From Deinococcus aquatilis DSM 23025 (GTDB lineage: Bacteria > Deinococcota > Deinococci > Deinococcales > Deinococcaceae), in the NCBI RefSeq assembly GCF_000378445.1, contig NZ_KB899707.1, positions 47,665 through 111,664 of the forward strand: a DNA stretch of 64,000 nucleotides, in the 5' to 3' direction. The notes below the pieces were generated by a model. The model saw only the letters and a list, made by a program, of their open reading frames with translations, was not told the DNA's origin and ran no database searches. Shown piece by piece: positions 36,210 to 47,011 of this stretch. The position numbers and the translations under genes are program-made. Every line of letters begins with the position of its first letter. Positions within the stretch are counted from its first letter, which is position 1.

Positions 36210-36710
36210 ATGACCGCCCGAACGCTCCTGCTGGCTGCTCTTTGCGGGAGCGCGGAATTGGGAACTGCCGACGCACAGGCCACGCCAGCCCCGAAAGAAC
36301 CTGTCACCGTTTGGGGCAGTCTGAGTACGGAGTTCTTCATTCTCCCCAGCCTCAGCGCGGGTGTCAGCGTCGGGGTAGGGCAGGCGGGTCCGGCCAGTCT
36401 ATCGGTGCGCGGGATGGCTGATTTGACGTATGTCCCACTGCCCGACGTGACGACACCGCTCTTGCCCCTGATCGGCGCCGACCTGCTGTTCAGTGGACTG
36501 GTGGGCAACCTCACTGTTTACGGCGGGCCGGGGGTGGGTACGTTGCTGGGTCAGGCCTTCTGGGTCAGCGGTACGGCGGGCCTGCGCAACACCTTCGGCA
36601 ACTCACGCTGGGGCTTTTTCAGCGAAGTCCGGGGGCGATATGCGTTCGATCTGGCGGGCAATGGCTTCCTCTCCCCTGGCACCCGCCTTGGCCTGACCTA
36701 CCGGTTTTAG
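36210..36710 (+). CDS. Small outer-membrane beta-barrel-like protein
   Basis: A 166-residue exported protein with signal MTARTLLLAALCGSAELGTADA. The mature chain alternates hydrophobic and small residues in strand-like blocks: VTVWGSLSTEFFILPSLSAG, LSVRGMADLTYVPL, LVGNLTVYGGPGVGTL, FFSEVRGRYAF. It ends in an aromatic residue after TRLGLTYRF, the usual last-strand signature of outer-membrane barrels. Deinococcus has an outer membrane-like layer, so that location is reasonable. The start at 36210 puts the signal peptide first; the longer frame from 36147 adds a Cys-rich lead without support. No named family recognised. Confidence 0.68.
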   Translation: MTARTLLLAALCGSAELGTADAQATPAPKEPVTVWGSLSTEFFILPSLSAGVSVGVGQAGPASLSVRGMADLTYVPLPDVTTPLLPLIGADLLFSGLVGNLTVYGGPGVGTLLGQAFWVSGTAGLRNTFGNSRWGFFSEVRGRYAFDLAGNGFLSPGTRLGLTYRF

Positions 36711-36770
36711 GTCTTTTCGTCGCACATCCACCCACATAGATTCCTCCCCACCCGCGTCCGGGCTGCCGGG

Positions 36771-36776
36771 TACACT
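36771..36776 (+). promoter_or_regulatory. -10 hexamer TACACT, leaderless promoter of the AspC-type gene
   Basis: TACACT is followed by 6 nt and ATG at 36783. Confidence 0.6.
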
Positions 36777-36782
36777 CTCGGC

Positions 36783-37967
36783 ATGACCACTGCCGCCCCA
36801 TTTGGCCTGTCCACACGCGCCCAAAGCCTGAAACCCTCCTCCACGGTCGGCGTCACCACCCGCGCTCTGGAACTGCGGCGGGCAGGCATAGACGTGATCA
36901 GCATGAGTGTGGGCGAGCCGGATTTCGACACCCCCGCGCATATCAAGGCGGCCGCCATAGCAGCCATCGAGTCGGGCAAGACCAAATACACGGGCGTCAA
37001 CGGAATTCCCGAACTGCGCGAGGCCATCAGCGCGAAGTTTGCGCGGGAAAACGGCCTGAGCCACGCGCCCGACGCCGTGACCGTGACCAGTGGCGGCAAG
37101 CAGGCCCTCTTCAATGCCTTTTTTGCCCTGCTGAATCCCGGCGACGAGGTGCTGATTCCTGCTCCTTACTGGGTCAGTTATCCAGAAATGGTGGCGTTTA
37201 CCGGGGCGGTTCCGGTGGCCGTGCCCACCACCCCCGAAACGGGGTTCATCCTCGATCCGGCGGAGCTGGAAGCCCGCATTACGCCGCGCACCCGCATGAT
37301 TGTTCTGAACAGCCCCGGCAATCCCACTGGCGCAGTGTTTTCGCCGGAGGTGCTGCGGGCGGTGGCCGAATTGGCAATTCGCCACAACCTGATCATCCTC
37401 ACCGATGAAATCTACGAGCATCTGGTGTACGACGCCGAGCAGGTCAGCATCGGCACCTATGCCCCCGACCATACCCTGACCATCAACGGGGCCAGCAAAG
37501 CGTATGCCATGACCGGCTGGCGCATCGGCTATGCGGGCGGGCCGAAAGCCGTGATCGCCGCCATGAACGCCATCCAGTCTCAGAGCACCAGCAATGCCAG
37601 CAGCATCAGCCAGTACGCCGCGCTGGCCGCCCTGGAGCAGTTCGAGGCCACCAACGAATTCATCGGCATGGCCCGCAGCGCCTACCGCCAACGCCGCGAC
37701 CACATCGTTGCAGGCCTGAATGCGCTGGGGTTGCCCACACCCACGCCGCAGGGGGCTTTTTACGTGATGGCCGACACCACCAGGCTGCACCCGGACGAAC
37801 TGGAAGCCGCCCGCCTCATTCTGGACGAGGGCCGTGTGGCCGTGGTCCCCGGCACCGATTTTGGCGCTCCAGGCCAGGTCCGCCTCAGCTACGCCACCAG
37901 CCTGGAGCAGATTGAAGAAGTTTTGCAGCGGATTGGTGGGGTGTTGGCAAAACAGAACGCCACATAA
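36783..37967 (+). CDS. AspC-type class I aminotransferase
   Basis: A 394-residue PLP enzyme, probably aspartate (or aspartate/prephenate) aminotransferase of the Thermus-like group I-gamma. Motifs are VISMSVGEPDFDTPAH near residue 40, KYTGVNGIPELREAI, VTVTSGGKQALFNAF, APYWVSYPEM, VLNSPGNPTGAVFS, ILTDEIYEHLVYD, and INGASKAYAMTGWRIGY with the PLP lysine. It ends RLSYATSLEQIEE, with the substrate-carboxylate Arg. Prephenate activity cannot be excluded. The leaderless -10 fixes the start. No terminator is obvious before the AIM24 gene 84 bp later, which has its own start region. Confidence 0.92.
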   Translation: MTTAAPFGLSTRAQSLKPSSTVGVTTRALELRRAGIDVISMSVGEPDFDTPAHIKAAAIAAIESGKTKYTGVNGIPELREAISAKFARENGLSHAPDAVTVTSGGKQALFNAFFALLNPGDEVLIPAPYWVSYPEMVAFTGAVPVAVPTTPETGFILDPAELEARITPRTRMIVLNSPGNPTGAVFSPEVLRAVAELAIRHNLIILTDEIYEHLVYDAEQVSIGTYAPDHTLTINGASKAYAMTGWRIGYAGGPKAVIAAMNAIQSQSTSNASSISQYAALAALEQFEATNEFIGMARSAYRQRRDHIVAGLNALGLPTPTPQGAFYVMADTTRLHPDELEAARLILDEGRVAVVPGTDFGAPGQVRLSYATSLEQIEEVLQRIGGVLAKQNAT

Positions 37968-38051
37968 GCCGTCTTTATTTTTTCTTTATCTTCACCTTCC
38001 TCCAGGGGTCGCTATGGGAACGCGGGTCACACTCTGTCCGTATCTCACACC

Positions 38052-38804
<753 letters not shown>

Positions 38805-38827
38805 TCGGTTGATTGAGTGGAACACAG

Positions 38828-38882
38828 GAGCGTGGACCATAGAGCGTGGCAACACTCCAACCACGATCTATGGTCCACGCTC
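38828..38882. repeat. Near-perfect inverted repeat before murG
   Basis: The arms at 38828-38849 and 38861-38882 match at 21 of 22 positions (GAGCGTGGACCATAGANCGTGG), with an 11-nt loop. No T-run follows. It lies between the AIM24 stop and the murG promoter, so it may end the upstream transcript, or be a mobile repeat related to the GTGGATCGT element at 1671-1788. Confidence 0.7.
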
Positions 38883-38928
38883 TTCTGTCCTATCTCTACA
38901 TCCCACCTGACCCACCCGCCCCCGGCGC

Positions 38929-38934
38929 TACACT
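38929..38934 (+). promoter_or_regulatory. -10 hexamer TACACT in front of murG
   Basis: TACACT is followed by 8 nt and the ATG of a six-codon open frame at 38943. The murG GTG lies 17 nt further on. Confidence 0.55.
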
Positions 38935-38942
38935 CCTTGCCA

Positions 38943-38959
38943 ATGAGTCAGGTGATCCG

Positions 38960-38963
<4 letters not shown>
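38943..38963 (+). CDS. Six-codon leader ORF overlapping the murG start
   Basis: ATG AGT CAG GTG ATC CGG TGA reads MSQVIR. Its ATG lies 8 nt after the TACACT hexamer, so it would be the first start on a nearly leaderless mRNA. Its TGA overlaps the GTG of murG (38960). The arrangement would pass terminating ribosomes to murG, whose GTG has no Shine-Dalgarno. A real translated leader is an inference. Confidence 0.4.
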
Positions 38964-40207
<1,244 letters not shown>

Positions 40208-40240
40208 CCCCGTCCGGTCGCACCTGACACCCCCAAACCC

Positions 40241-41767
40241 ATGACTGACCCTGACCCTGCCTCTGTTCCGTCCACATCCGCTGCCGCTGGACGGCCCCAA
40301 TCCGCTCTCTCGCCCGAAACACAATCTGATTCGCCACTCCAGTCCGCCATCCCGCCGCGCCACTACCACCTGATGGGCATCGGCGGCATCGGCATGAGCG
40401 CCTTTGCCCGACTGTTGGCGGCGCGTGGCCTGCGGGTCAGTGGGTGCGACGCCCAGATCTCGGAACTGACCGCCCAACTGACTCTGGAAGGCATTCCAGT
40501 GGCCCAGCATCACGCCGCTGCACACATCACGGCCCAGCCTTACGGCCCCGTAGATGTGTTGGTGGCGTCGGAAGCAGTGCCTAAAGATCACCCGGAAGTG
40601 TTGGCGGCCATTGCAGAGGGCGTGCAGGTTCAGCCGCGCATGTCCCTGCTGGACGAACTGTTGTCGGCTGGCCCCAGCGTGGGCGTGATCGGCACGCACG
40701 GCAAGACCACCACCACGTCCATGATCGCCATCGCCATGCAGGGCGCGGGTCTCGATCCGGCGGCCTTTGTGGGCGGGATCGTACCCGAATTCGGCAGCAA
40801 TGCCCGCGTGGGCGCTGGCCCCTTTGTGGCCGAGGTGGACGAATCGGACCGGGCCTTTGCGCTGCTGGGCTGCGAAACTGCCGTATTCACCAACGCCGAG
40901 GATGACCATGTGGGCGGCAACCTCGCCACCTACTGGGAAACGGTCGAAGAGCAGCACGCCGGATTTGCCCGCTTCGTGTCTCAGTCGCAGCGGGTGCTGG
41001 CCTGCGCCGATTGGCCGGGGTTGGATGAGCTGACGGGCGGCGCACCCGAACGGCTGACCTACGGACAGGCGGAGGCCGCCGACTACCGCGCCGTGGATGT
41101 GCGGCCCGACCCCGACGGCACGGCGTTTACGGTGACCTGGCAGGGTCAGGTTTTGGGTGAGGCACGGGTGGGGTTGCCCGGAACCCACAATGTGCTGAAC
41201 GCGCTGGCAGCGCTGGCGGTCACGCACCTGTACGGCGGAGATTTTGGGGCCGCCGCCGCAGCTCTGGCCGCCTTCCGGGGGCCAGGACGCCGCTGGCAAC
41301 ATATCGGCACGGCGCGTGGGGAAGCAGGCGGGGCACTGGTGGTGGACGATTACGCGCACAATGCCACCAAGGTGGCTGCCGCAGTGCAAGCCGCTCGCCA
41401 GACCGGGCGGCGCGTGCGGGTGGTATTCCAGCCTCACCGCTACCTGCGGACCCAGCAGTCGTGGCCCCGGCTTGCCGACGCACTCATGGACGCCGACGAG
41501 GTGCTGATGCTGGACATCGCCGCCGCCTCCGAAACCCCGATAGAGGGCATTCACGCCACGCTGATTTCGGGCCGCATGACCGACAGTGGACACGGCGGCG
41601 TGACCTATATGCCTGACCGTACAGAAGTGGTGCGCTACCTGCGCGAGTCGGCCCAGCCTGCCGACATCATCGTGACGATGGGCGCAGGCGACGTCTGGAA
41701 GCTGGCGCGTGAAGTGGTCGCTGCCGAGGCGGTACAGGTCGGGGCAGACGCCGAGGTCAAGCGATGA
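40241..41767 (+). CDS. murC: UDP-N-acetylmuramate--L-alanine ligase
   Basis: A 508-residue cytoplasmic Mur ligase that starts the peptide of the peptidoglycan precursor. It has a variable N-terminal tail of about 40 residues (Pro/Ser rich), then HLMGIGGIGMSAFARLLAAR (UDP-binding), VGVIGTHGKTTTTSMIAIAM (ATP P-loop), FVAEVDESDRAF, FTNAEDDHVGG, LPGTHNVLNALAALAV and VVDDYAHNATKVAAAV. MurC identity is set by the DYAHxxTK motif and GIGGIGM. It begins 33 bp after murG and its stop overlaps murB by 4 bp. The extended N-terminus is unusual but has no visible function. Confidence 0.95.
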   Translation: MTDPDPASVPSTSAAAGRPQSALSPETQSDSPLQSAIPPRHYHLMGIGGIGMSAFARLLAARGLRVSGCDAQISELTAQLTLEGIPVAQHHAAAHITAQPYGPVDVLVASEAVPKDHPEVLAAIAEGVQVQPRMSLLDELLSAGPSVGVIGTHGKTTTTSMIAIAMQGAGLDPAAFVGGIVPEFGSNARVGAGPFVAEVDESDRAFALLGCETAVFTNAEDDHVGGNLATYWETVEEQHAGFARFVSQSQRVLACADWPGLDELTGGAPERLTYGQAEAADYRAVDVRPDPDGTAFTVTWQGQVLGEARVGLPGTHNVLNALAALAVTHLYGGDFGAAAAALAAFRGPGRRWQHIGTARGEAGGALVVDDYAHNATKVAAAVQAARQTGRRVRVVFQPHRYLRTQQSWPRLADALMDADEVLMLDIAAASETPIEGIHATLISGRMTDSGHGGVTYMPDRTEVVRYLRESAQPADIIVTMGAGDVWKLAREVVAAEAVQVGADAEVKR

Positions 41768-42654
41768 CGACCTCGGCAGCAGGTTCGGTGAGCCGCACCG
41801 GAGCACGGGTGGAACGCCTGCCACTGGCCCGCTACACCACGCTGGGAGTGGGTGGAGAGGCCGAGGTCTGGTTCGTGTCTACCCACGACCAACTGAATGA
41901 GGCCGTGCAGCAGCCCTACCGGATTCTGGGCGGCGGCAGCAATCTGGTCATTGCCGACGAGGGCCTCAGCGAGCGCGTGATTCGCCTGAGCGGGCCACTG
42001 GCCGAGGCCGATCTGACCCCCGATCCGTCCCTGAGTACGCCCGATCAGATTGTCACCGGGTGGGTAGGCGGCGGGGTGCCGTTGCCGGGGCTGATTCGCA
42101 AACTACAAAAGCTGGGCTGGTCCAATCTGGAAGGCACAGTCGGGATTCCGGCGCAGGTGGGCGGCGCAGTGTGGATGAACGCGGGCACACGCTACGGCGA
42201 GATGTTTGACGGCCTGCATACGCTGGAAATCGTGACGCCGGAAGGCACGCGCAGGGTGACGCCCGACGACCTGAAGTGGGGTTACCGGGACAGCGGCATC
42301 CCGCGCAACCACATCGTGTCGCGGGTGCGCCTGAAATTGCGGCCCAGCACGCCCGGCGCTGTGCTGGACGCCATGAATTTTGCAGATGAGGCCCGCAAGG
42401 GCCAGCCCAAAATGAAGACCCCCGGCTGCGCCTTCAAGAATCCGGGCGGCGTGAGTGCCGGAAAACTGATCGACGAGGCGGGTCTCAAGGGGCTGCGTGC
42501 CGGAAACGCCATGATCGCTCCCGAACACGCCAACTTCATCGTGAATCTGGGCGGAGCCAGCAGCGCCGATGTGCATGCCCTGCTGGACGCCATTCGCAGC
42601 CGAGTTCCCGTGCCGATGGAATTGGAGTACGAGCTCTGGCCGGAGCAGGCATGA
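41764..42654 (+). CDS. murB: UDP-N-acetylenolpyruvoylglucosamine reductase
   Basis: A 296-residue flavoenzyme that reduces UDP-GlcNAc-enolpyruvate to UDP-MurNAc. FAD-binding words are RYTTLGVGGEAEVWFVS and ILGGGSNLVIADEGL. Catalytic residues sit in LEGTVGIPAQVGGAVWMNAG with RYGEMFDGL, and in KTPGCAFKNPGGVSAGKLID with the Glu-containing end of the barrel. The protein ends MELEYELWPEQA. The length is that of the type II (shorter) MurB group. Overlaps of 4 bp with both murC and ftsQ show strong coupling. Confidence 0.95.
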   Translation: MTTSAAGSVSRTGARVERLPLARYTTLGVGGEAEVWFVSTHDQLNEAVQQPYRILGGGSNLVIADEGLSERVIRLSGPLAEADLTPDPSLSTPDQIVTGWVGGGVPLPGLIRKLQKLGWSNLEGTVGIPAQVGGAVWMNAGTRYGEMFDGLHTLEIVTPEGTRRVTPDDLKWGYRDSGIPRNHIVSRVRLKLRPSTPGAVLDAMNFADEARKGQPKMKTPGCAFKNPGGVSAGKLIDEAGLKGLRAGNAMIAPEHANFIVNLGGASSADVHALLDAIRSRVPVPMELEYELWPEQA

Positions 42655-43412
42655 GCGGCAGAAAGGTGGGCGAGGGCAACCGCCGCATCACCCCGGAGCG
42701 GGCCGAATCTGTGCAGATTGGCCCCGTCCCGGTAACGGCCAGTTCAGCGGACCCTGAGATAGAGCCGGAGTCTGCCTCTCCTGCCCGCCCCCCCAGACCC
42801 CGGCGCACCCGCCTCCTGACCGTCCTGGGTCTGACCTTGACTGCCGCAGCCTTGGCTGGCGCATGGTTCGCCCTGCCCATCCGTACCATCACGGTCACAG
42901 GCAACCGTCAGCTTTCGCAGGCGCGGGTCCTGGAACTGGCAGGACTGAAGCCGCAATTCGGCTGGCTCTATTACGGTGCCTGGCGGGCACGGACGCTGGT
43001 CAGCCATCCCTGGATAGCGTCGGCCAGGATCGTCAAACAATTTCCCGAGTCGGTCAGCGTGGACGTGGTGGAACGGGTGGCTTACGCCCGCTGGAAACGC
43101 CCGGACGGAAGCGTGGTGACTCTGGCCGCCGACGGCACCGTGCTTCCGGGCGCGGCTCCCAGCACCAAGTTGCCACTGTTGGGGGGCTGGGGGCCGGACC
43201 GTCTGGCAGATGCCCTCTACGTCACACAGCTTTTATCGCGCTACACTGTGCAATCGGTTGCCTATACGCCGTCTGGGGTGACTGTCAAGACAGGCCTCGG
43301 CGCGGTGTGGAGCGGTGATTTGAAATCCCTCGTAAAGTATGCTGGGAGTATCAGCATGTACCCAAACAAAAAAATCAACATTTACCCGTGGGGGGTGAGC
43401 GTCCAAGAATGA
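42651..43412 (+). CDS. ftsQ: Cell division protein FtsQ/DivIB
   Basis: A 253-residue bitopic divisome protein. The N-terminal cytoplasmic tail (1-60) is Pro/Arg rich, then there is one membrane helix (LLTVLGLTLTAAALAGAWFA, about 62-82). A POTRA domain follows at once (IRTITVTGNRQLSQARVLELAG), then the FtsQ/DivIB beta domain (VERVAYARWKRPDGSVVTLAADG). It helps assemble the septal wall synthesis complex. The stop overlaps the ftsA start as ATGA. The long cytoplasmic tail is longer than usual. Confidence comes from both the domain order and the position between murB and ftsA. Confidence 0.92.
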   Translation: MSGRKVGEGNRRITPERAESVQIGPVPVTASSADPEIEPESASPARPPRPRRTRLLTVLGLTLTAAALAGAWFALPIRTITVTGNRQLSQARVLELAGLKPQFGWLYYGAWRARTLVSHPWIASARIVKQFPESVSVDVVERVAYARWKRPDGSVVTLAADGTVLPGAAPSTKLPLLGGWGPDRLADALYVTQLLSRYTVQSVAYTPSGVTVKTGLGAVWSGDLKSLVKYAGSISMYPNKKINIYPWGVSVQE

Positions 43413-44788
43413 AGGAAAATTCAATCATTGTGGGCCTCGACATCGGCACCACGAAAATCACCACCGTCATCGGGGAAATCGCGCCGGGCGGGACTCTCGA
43501 CATCATCGGTCAGGGCAGCGTGCCCAGCGAAGGCATGAAACGCGGAAGTGTGGTGAATCTGGAACGCGCCACCCACGCCATCCGCCAGTCGGTCGCTACC
43601 GCCGAGCGCGTCAGCGGCGTGAAGGTGGGCAGCGTGTTCGTGAGTGTGGCCGGTAATCATGCCAAGGCAATTACCAGTCACGGCCTGGCTGCCATTCGCC
43701 GCAACCAGGAAATTGCCCAGCTGGATGTGGACCGCGCCATAGAAAATGCCCGCGCCGTGCCACTTGATCCGAACCTGGAAATCATCCATACGCTGCCGCA
43801 GGAATACGTGGTAGACGGACAGGAAGGCATCAAGAGTCCGGTGGGCATGCATGGCGTGCGTCTGGAAGTGGACGTACACATCGTTGCTGGAACCGCCGGG
43901 CCACTGCTGAACCTGCGCCGCTGCGTGCAGGAGGCGGGCCTGAAGGTTGACGGTTTCGTGCTGCACGCGCTGGCCTCGGGCCTCGCCACGCTGGAGGCGT
44001 TGGAGCAGACCCAGACGGTCATCGTGATTGATATGGGCGGCGGCACCACCGACGTGGGCGTTTTCAAGCGGGGTAATCTCGCCCACAGCGCCAGCATTCC
44101 AATTGGCGGCGAGCATGTCACCGCCGACCTCGCGCAGATTCTGAAAATTCCAATCGAAGAGGCCGAGAACGTGAAGCGCAAGTACGGCGCGGCCCTCCCC
44201 GAGCTGGCCGACCAGGATCTCACGCTGGAAATTACCACGGCGTCGGGCAGCACCCACGCCATCAGCGCCTTCGAGTTGTCGCGCATCATCAAGCCGCGTA
44301 TTGCCGAGATTTACGGCATGATTCGCGACGAGATAGATCAGGCATTGGGGCCGGTGGAGCTTGTGGCCCAGACGGTGGTCATTACAGGAGGCGCTTCACA
44401 GCTCCGGGGCAGTGCAGAGCTGGCCCGCGACCGATTCCGCTTGCCTGTGCGCGTCGGTCGCCCACGCGGAATCGGTGGCCTCAGCGACATCGTCAGTAGC
44501 CCTGCCCACTCTGCAAGCGTCGGTCTGGTGCTGTACGGCATCGGGCAGGACGGCAAAGTGCCGGACATGATCTTCGAAGGAATGGAGGCGGTTCAAAATG
44601 CCGCGCCAGTACCTACAGGCCCAGCTCTGGGCAACGGCATAGGCAACCCCACTCCAGTTATTACGTCGCCTGTGCCGCCTCAGCCCCCCGAGATCACGCC
44701 AGCCAAAATAGAGCCGAGCGCAGCACCCAAGAAAGATGGCCCCAGCTTTGGAGAACGCGTCAAAAATATCTTCAAAGACTGGTTCTGA
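43409..44788 (+). CDS. ftsA: Cell division protein FtsA
   Basis: A 459-residue actin-like ATPase that links FtsZ to the membrane. Phosphate 1 is IIVGLDIGTTKITTVIGE. The 1C domain is inserted after residue 80. Phosphate 2 is IVIDMGGGTTDVGVFKRG, and the adenosine motif is VVITGGASQLRGSAELA. A Pro-rich linker (about 405-440) leads to the C-terminal amphipathic membrane helix FGERVKNIFKDWF. The start is ATG 43409, overlapping the ftsQ stop. In most genomes ftsZ follows closely; here it is 961 bp away, which may separate the expression of the two. Confidence 0.96.
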   Translation: MKENSIIVGLDIGTTKITTVIGEIAPGGTLDIIGQGSVPSEGMKRGSVVNLERATHAIRQSVATAERVSGVKVGSVFVSVAGNHAKAITSHGLAAIRRNQEIAQLDVDRAIENARAVPLDPNLEIIHTLPQEYVVDGQEGIKSPVGMHGVRLEVDVHIVAGTAGPLLNLRRCVQEAGLKVDGFVLHALASGLATLEALEQTQTVIVIDMGGGTTDVGVFKRGNLAHSASIPIGGEHVTADLAQILKIPIEEAENVKRKYGAALPELADQDLTLEITTASGSTHAISAFELSRIIKPRIAEIYGMIRDEIDQALGPVELVAQTVVITGGASQLRGSAELARDRFRLPVRVGRPRGIGGLSDIVSSPAHSASVGLVLYGIGQDGKVPDMIFEGMEAVQNAAPVPTGPALGNGIGNPTPVITSPVPPQPPEITPAKIEPSAAPKKDGPSFGERVKNIFKDWF

Positions 44789-44879
44789 CCGGGTTATTCC
44801 GGAAAGGTCAGCAACAGCCCCGCTGTTCGCTCCAATCAAGGCAGCACATCAGGGACCAACACTCCTGAAGTGTTATTGC

Positions 44880-44920
44880 TGAGGCTGTTCTGCCGGGCCG
44901 TCATCAGCAGAACAGCCTCA
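44880..44920. repeat. 14-bp inverted repeat downstream of ftsA
   Basis: TGAGGCTGTTCTGC (44880-44893) pairs perfectly with GCAGAACAGCCTCA (44907-44920) around a 13-nt loop. There is no T-run, so it may be a terminator lacking its tail, an attenuator or an RNA-processing site. Confidence 0.75.
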
Positions 44921-45038
44921 TGGACGCCTCCAGCCATCATCCTGTTGGCGAGAAGGTACTCGCGCCACCTGGACAGAAAAAGCCAGATCAATGTGGCAGG
45001 CCGTTGTCTAAGGCTCTAAACAAATCGACTTCTGGAAT

Positions 45039-45065
45039 ACCCCACTTTAACTGGTGGGGTGTTTT
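45039..45065 (+). terminator. Terminator-like hairpin in the ftsA-ftsZ spacer
   Basis: ACCCCAC (45039-45045) and GTGGGGT (45054-45060) form a 7-bp stem with an 8-nt loop, followed by GTTTTG. It probably stops transcription coming from ftsA, leaving ftsZ dependent on its own promoter. Confidence 0.55.
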
Positions 45066-45709
45066 GGGACGGCCAAAGGAATGCCCTCCCGAACTGTGGG
45101 TTTTCGTCCCCAGATTAGCCATCACATGAACTCCAATCCAGGATCAGAAAGAATCTCGTACATCCTGATTCTTCCTCTCAATCTGTGCAACCCGTACAGC
45201 AGGGCAGGAGACAGAAACGCCAGAGACTTCAAGATGGCACCCCTCTATCAAGAAGCCATTCTAGTTCCACATCATTCACAGGTCGGTCAAACCTCATCTC
45301 AAGATGAACCGAGCAAGTACGTGCCAAAACAGTGAGAAAGACTTCACATTTATCTGCCGAAGAGTGGACTGAAGTAATTCGTGGAGAATTGTGTTTTACG
45401 CACAATCATGATTCCAAAACGCTCTGGCAGGGATTCAGGGAGCCAACTGTAACCTACTTAATATATTTCACATAGTCTGGTCAGCTTTCTTATCGACTCC
45501 CCCATCTCTAGGCATCTGAGTAAAATTTAACTCTTCAGACGAGTACAACGTGATTCGATTGTTCATCCGCTATAGCCAGGGCCAATTCTGCATCTCGCCC
45601 ATCACCTGCTTGTGCAGTGAGGGGGTCAGCTTCAATCTCAACGCCCAATCGTATGGCTCGTGGGTTAAACTACGCCGAGTAGCGGACAGCTACGGTACGC
45701 CCTCAGCGG

Positions 45710-45739
45710 CAGTACCGGAACGTGCAGTGCCGGAACGTA
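45710..45739. repeat. 15-bp tandem repeat before ftsZ
   Basis: CAGTACCGGAACGTG is followed at once by CAGTGCCGGAACGTA, two differences in 15. The second copy runs into the ftsZ ribosome site AAGGAGAC. It could be a regulatory site or a replication slip. Confidence 0.6.
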
Positions 45740-45749
45740 AGGAGACATA

Positions 45750-46823
45750 ATGCAAGCGGCCAAAATTCGTGTGATCGGCTTGGGCGGGGCGGGCAACAAC
45801 GCCGTTAACCGCATGATTGAATCAGGACTCGAAGGCGTAGAATTTATCGCCGGAAATACCGACGCTCAGGTGTTGGCAAAAAGCCATGCCGAGGTGCGGA
45901 TTCAGCTCGGAGACCGCCTGACACGCGGCCTCGGCGCAGGTGCCGACCCGGAAGTGGGCGAGAAAGCGGCCCTCGAAGACCGGGAACGCATCAAGGAATA
46001 CCTCGACGGCACCGATATGCTGTTTATTACAGCGGGTATGGGCGGCGGCACAGGCACGGGCAGCGCCCCTGTCGTGGCCGAAATTGCCCGCGAAATGGGC
46101 GTGCTGACGGTTGCCATCGTCACGCGGCCCTTCAAGTTTGAGGGACCCAAGCGCCTGCGGGTGGCCGAAGAAGGCATCGGTAAACTGGCCGACCGCGTAG
46201 ACGGCATGATCGTGGTGAACAACGAGAAATTGCTCACTGCCGTAGACAAGAAGGTCAGCTTCCGTGAGGCCTTCCTCATTGCCGACCGCGTGCTGTACTA
46301 CGGCGTGAAGGGCATCAGCGACGTGATCAACGTGGAAGGCATGATCAATCTCGATTTTGCCGATGTGCGTAACCTGCTTGCCAATTCGGGCACCGTCTTG
46401 ATGGGCATCGGCGCAGGCCGGGGCGAAAAGGTGGCCGAAGAAGCCGCCATGAGCGCCATTCACAGCCCGCTGCTGGAACGCGGGATCGACGGCGCACGCC
46501 GGATTCTGGTCAATGTTACGGGCAGCTTCGACCTGTCGATGACCGACGCCAACGAAATCGTCGAGAAAATCCGTGAGGCCACGGGTTTCGAAGATCCCGA
46601 CATTCTGTTCGGCATCACCCCAGACGAGGCCGCTGGCGACGAGGTACGCGTTACCGTGATTGCCACCGGATTCAACGACACGCCGATCAGCATCGCCGGG
46701 GGCACCAGTGGCCGCAGCAGCATCGAAACCATCGTGAAACCAGTGCGCGGCACCGCAACCAGCACCTATGACCCCAAGGATTACGACATCCCCGCCTTCC
46801 TGCGGAACGTAGAACGGGAATAA
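45750..46823 (+). CDS. ftsZ: Cell division protein FtsZ
   Basis: A 357-residue tubulin-like GTPase forming the Z ring. The N-terminal domain shows GLGGAGNNAVNRMIE, the tubulin signature ITAGMGGGTGTGSAPVVAEI, the T6/T7 loops (NLDFADVRNLLANSGTVLMG), the synergy region DANEIVEKIREATG, and VTVIATGFND. The C-terminal linker is very short (about 25 residues) before the conserved end peptide YDIPAFLRN, which normally binds FtsA. A very good ribosome site, AAGGAGAC, lies 3 nt before ATG 45750, unlike most genes here. Ends before a strong terminator. Confidence 0.98.
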   Translation: MQAAKIRVIGLGGAGNNAVNRMIESGLEGVEFIAGNTDAQVLAKSHAEVRIQLGDRLTRGLGAGADPEVGEKAALEDRERIKEYLDGTDMLFITAGMGGGTGTGSAPVVAEIAREMGVLTVAIVTRPFKFEGPKRLRVAEEGIGKLADRVDGMIVVNNEKLLTAVDKKVSFREAFLIADRVLYYGVKGISDVINVEGMINLDFADVRNLLANSGTVLMGIGAGRGEKVAEEAAMSAIHSPLLERGIDGARRILVNVTGSFDLSMTDANEIVEKIREATGFEDPDILFGITPDEAAGDEVRVTVIATGFNDTPISIAGGTSGRSSIETIVKPVRGTATSTYDPKDYDIPAFLRNVERE

Positions 46824-46949
46824 ACCACAACCGGACCGGACTGCTGCCCAACTGAAGGCCGTCCGGTCTGATCTCTCTCGGCTCTGACTGCTGCTCAGGC
46901 ACCAAAACGCCAGATCAGGAGAAGTTTCTACAAGTTGTACCGATCACAG

Positions 46950-46993
46950 TGAAAAGCCAGCCACCCCATTTGATTGGAGCGGCTGGCTTTTCA
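46950..46993. terminator. Bidirectional terminator between ftsZ and pfkA
   Basis: A 13-bp perfect stem, TGAAAAGCCAGCC (46950-46962) with GGCTGGCTTTTCA (46981-46993), has A- and T-runs at the outer ends. It serves the convergent ftsZ and pfkA. Confidence 0.9.
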
Positions 46994-47011
46994 TGATCCT
47001 GCCAGGGTGTG

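Larger units (their letters stand above)
44789..45749. other. 961-bp noncoding spacer between ftsA and ftsZ
   Basis: Long, A+T-richer than either neighbour, and with no convincing coding frame (short frames near 44920, 45054 and 45550 lack family words and ribosome sites). It contains hairpins at 44860-44876 (AACACT/AGTGTT), 44880-44920 and 45039-45065, and a 15-bp tandem repeat at 45710-45739. The 12-mer GATGAACCGAGC at 45303-45314 recurs at 61552-61563. The ftsZ promoter must lie here, but no well-spaced pair stands out. Confidence 0.7.

Noticed and set aside
44920..45335. Two overlapping short frames in the ftsA-ftsZ spacer
   Set aside because: They start inside a hairpin, have no ribosome site and no sensible composition.
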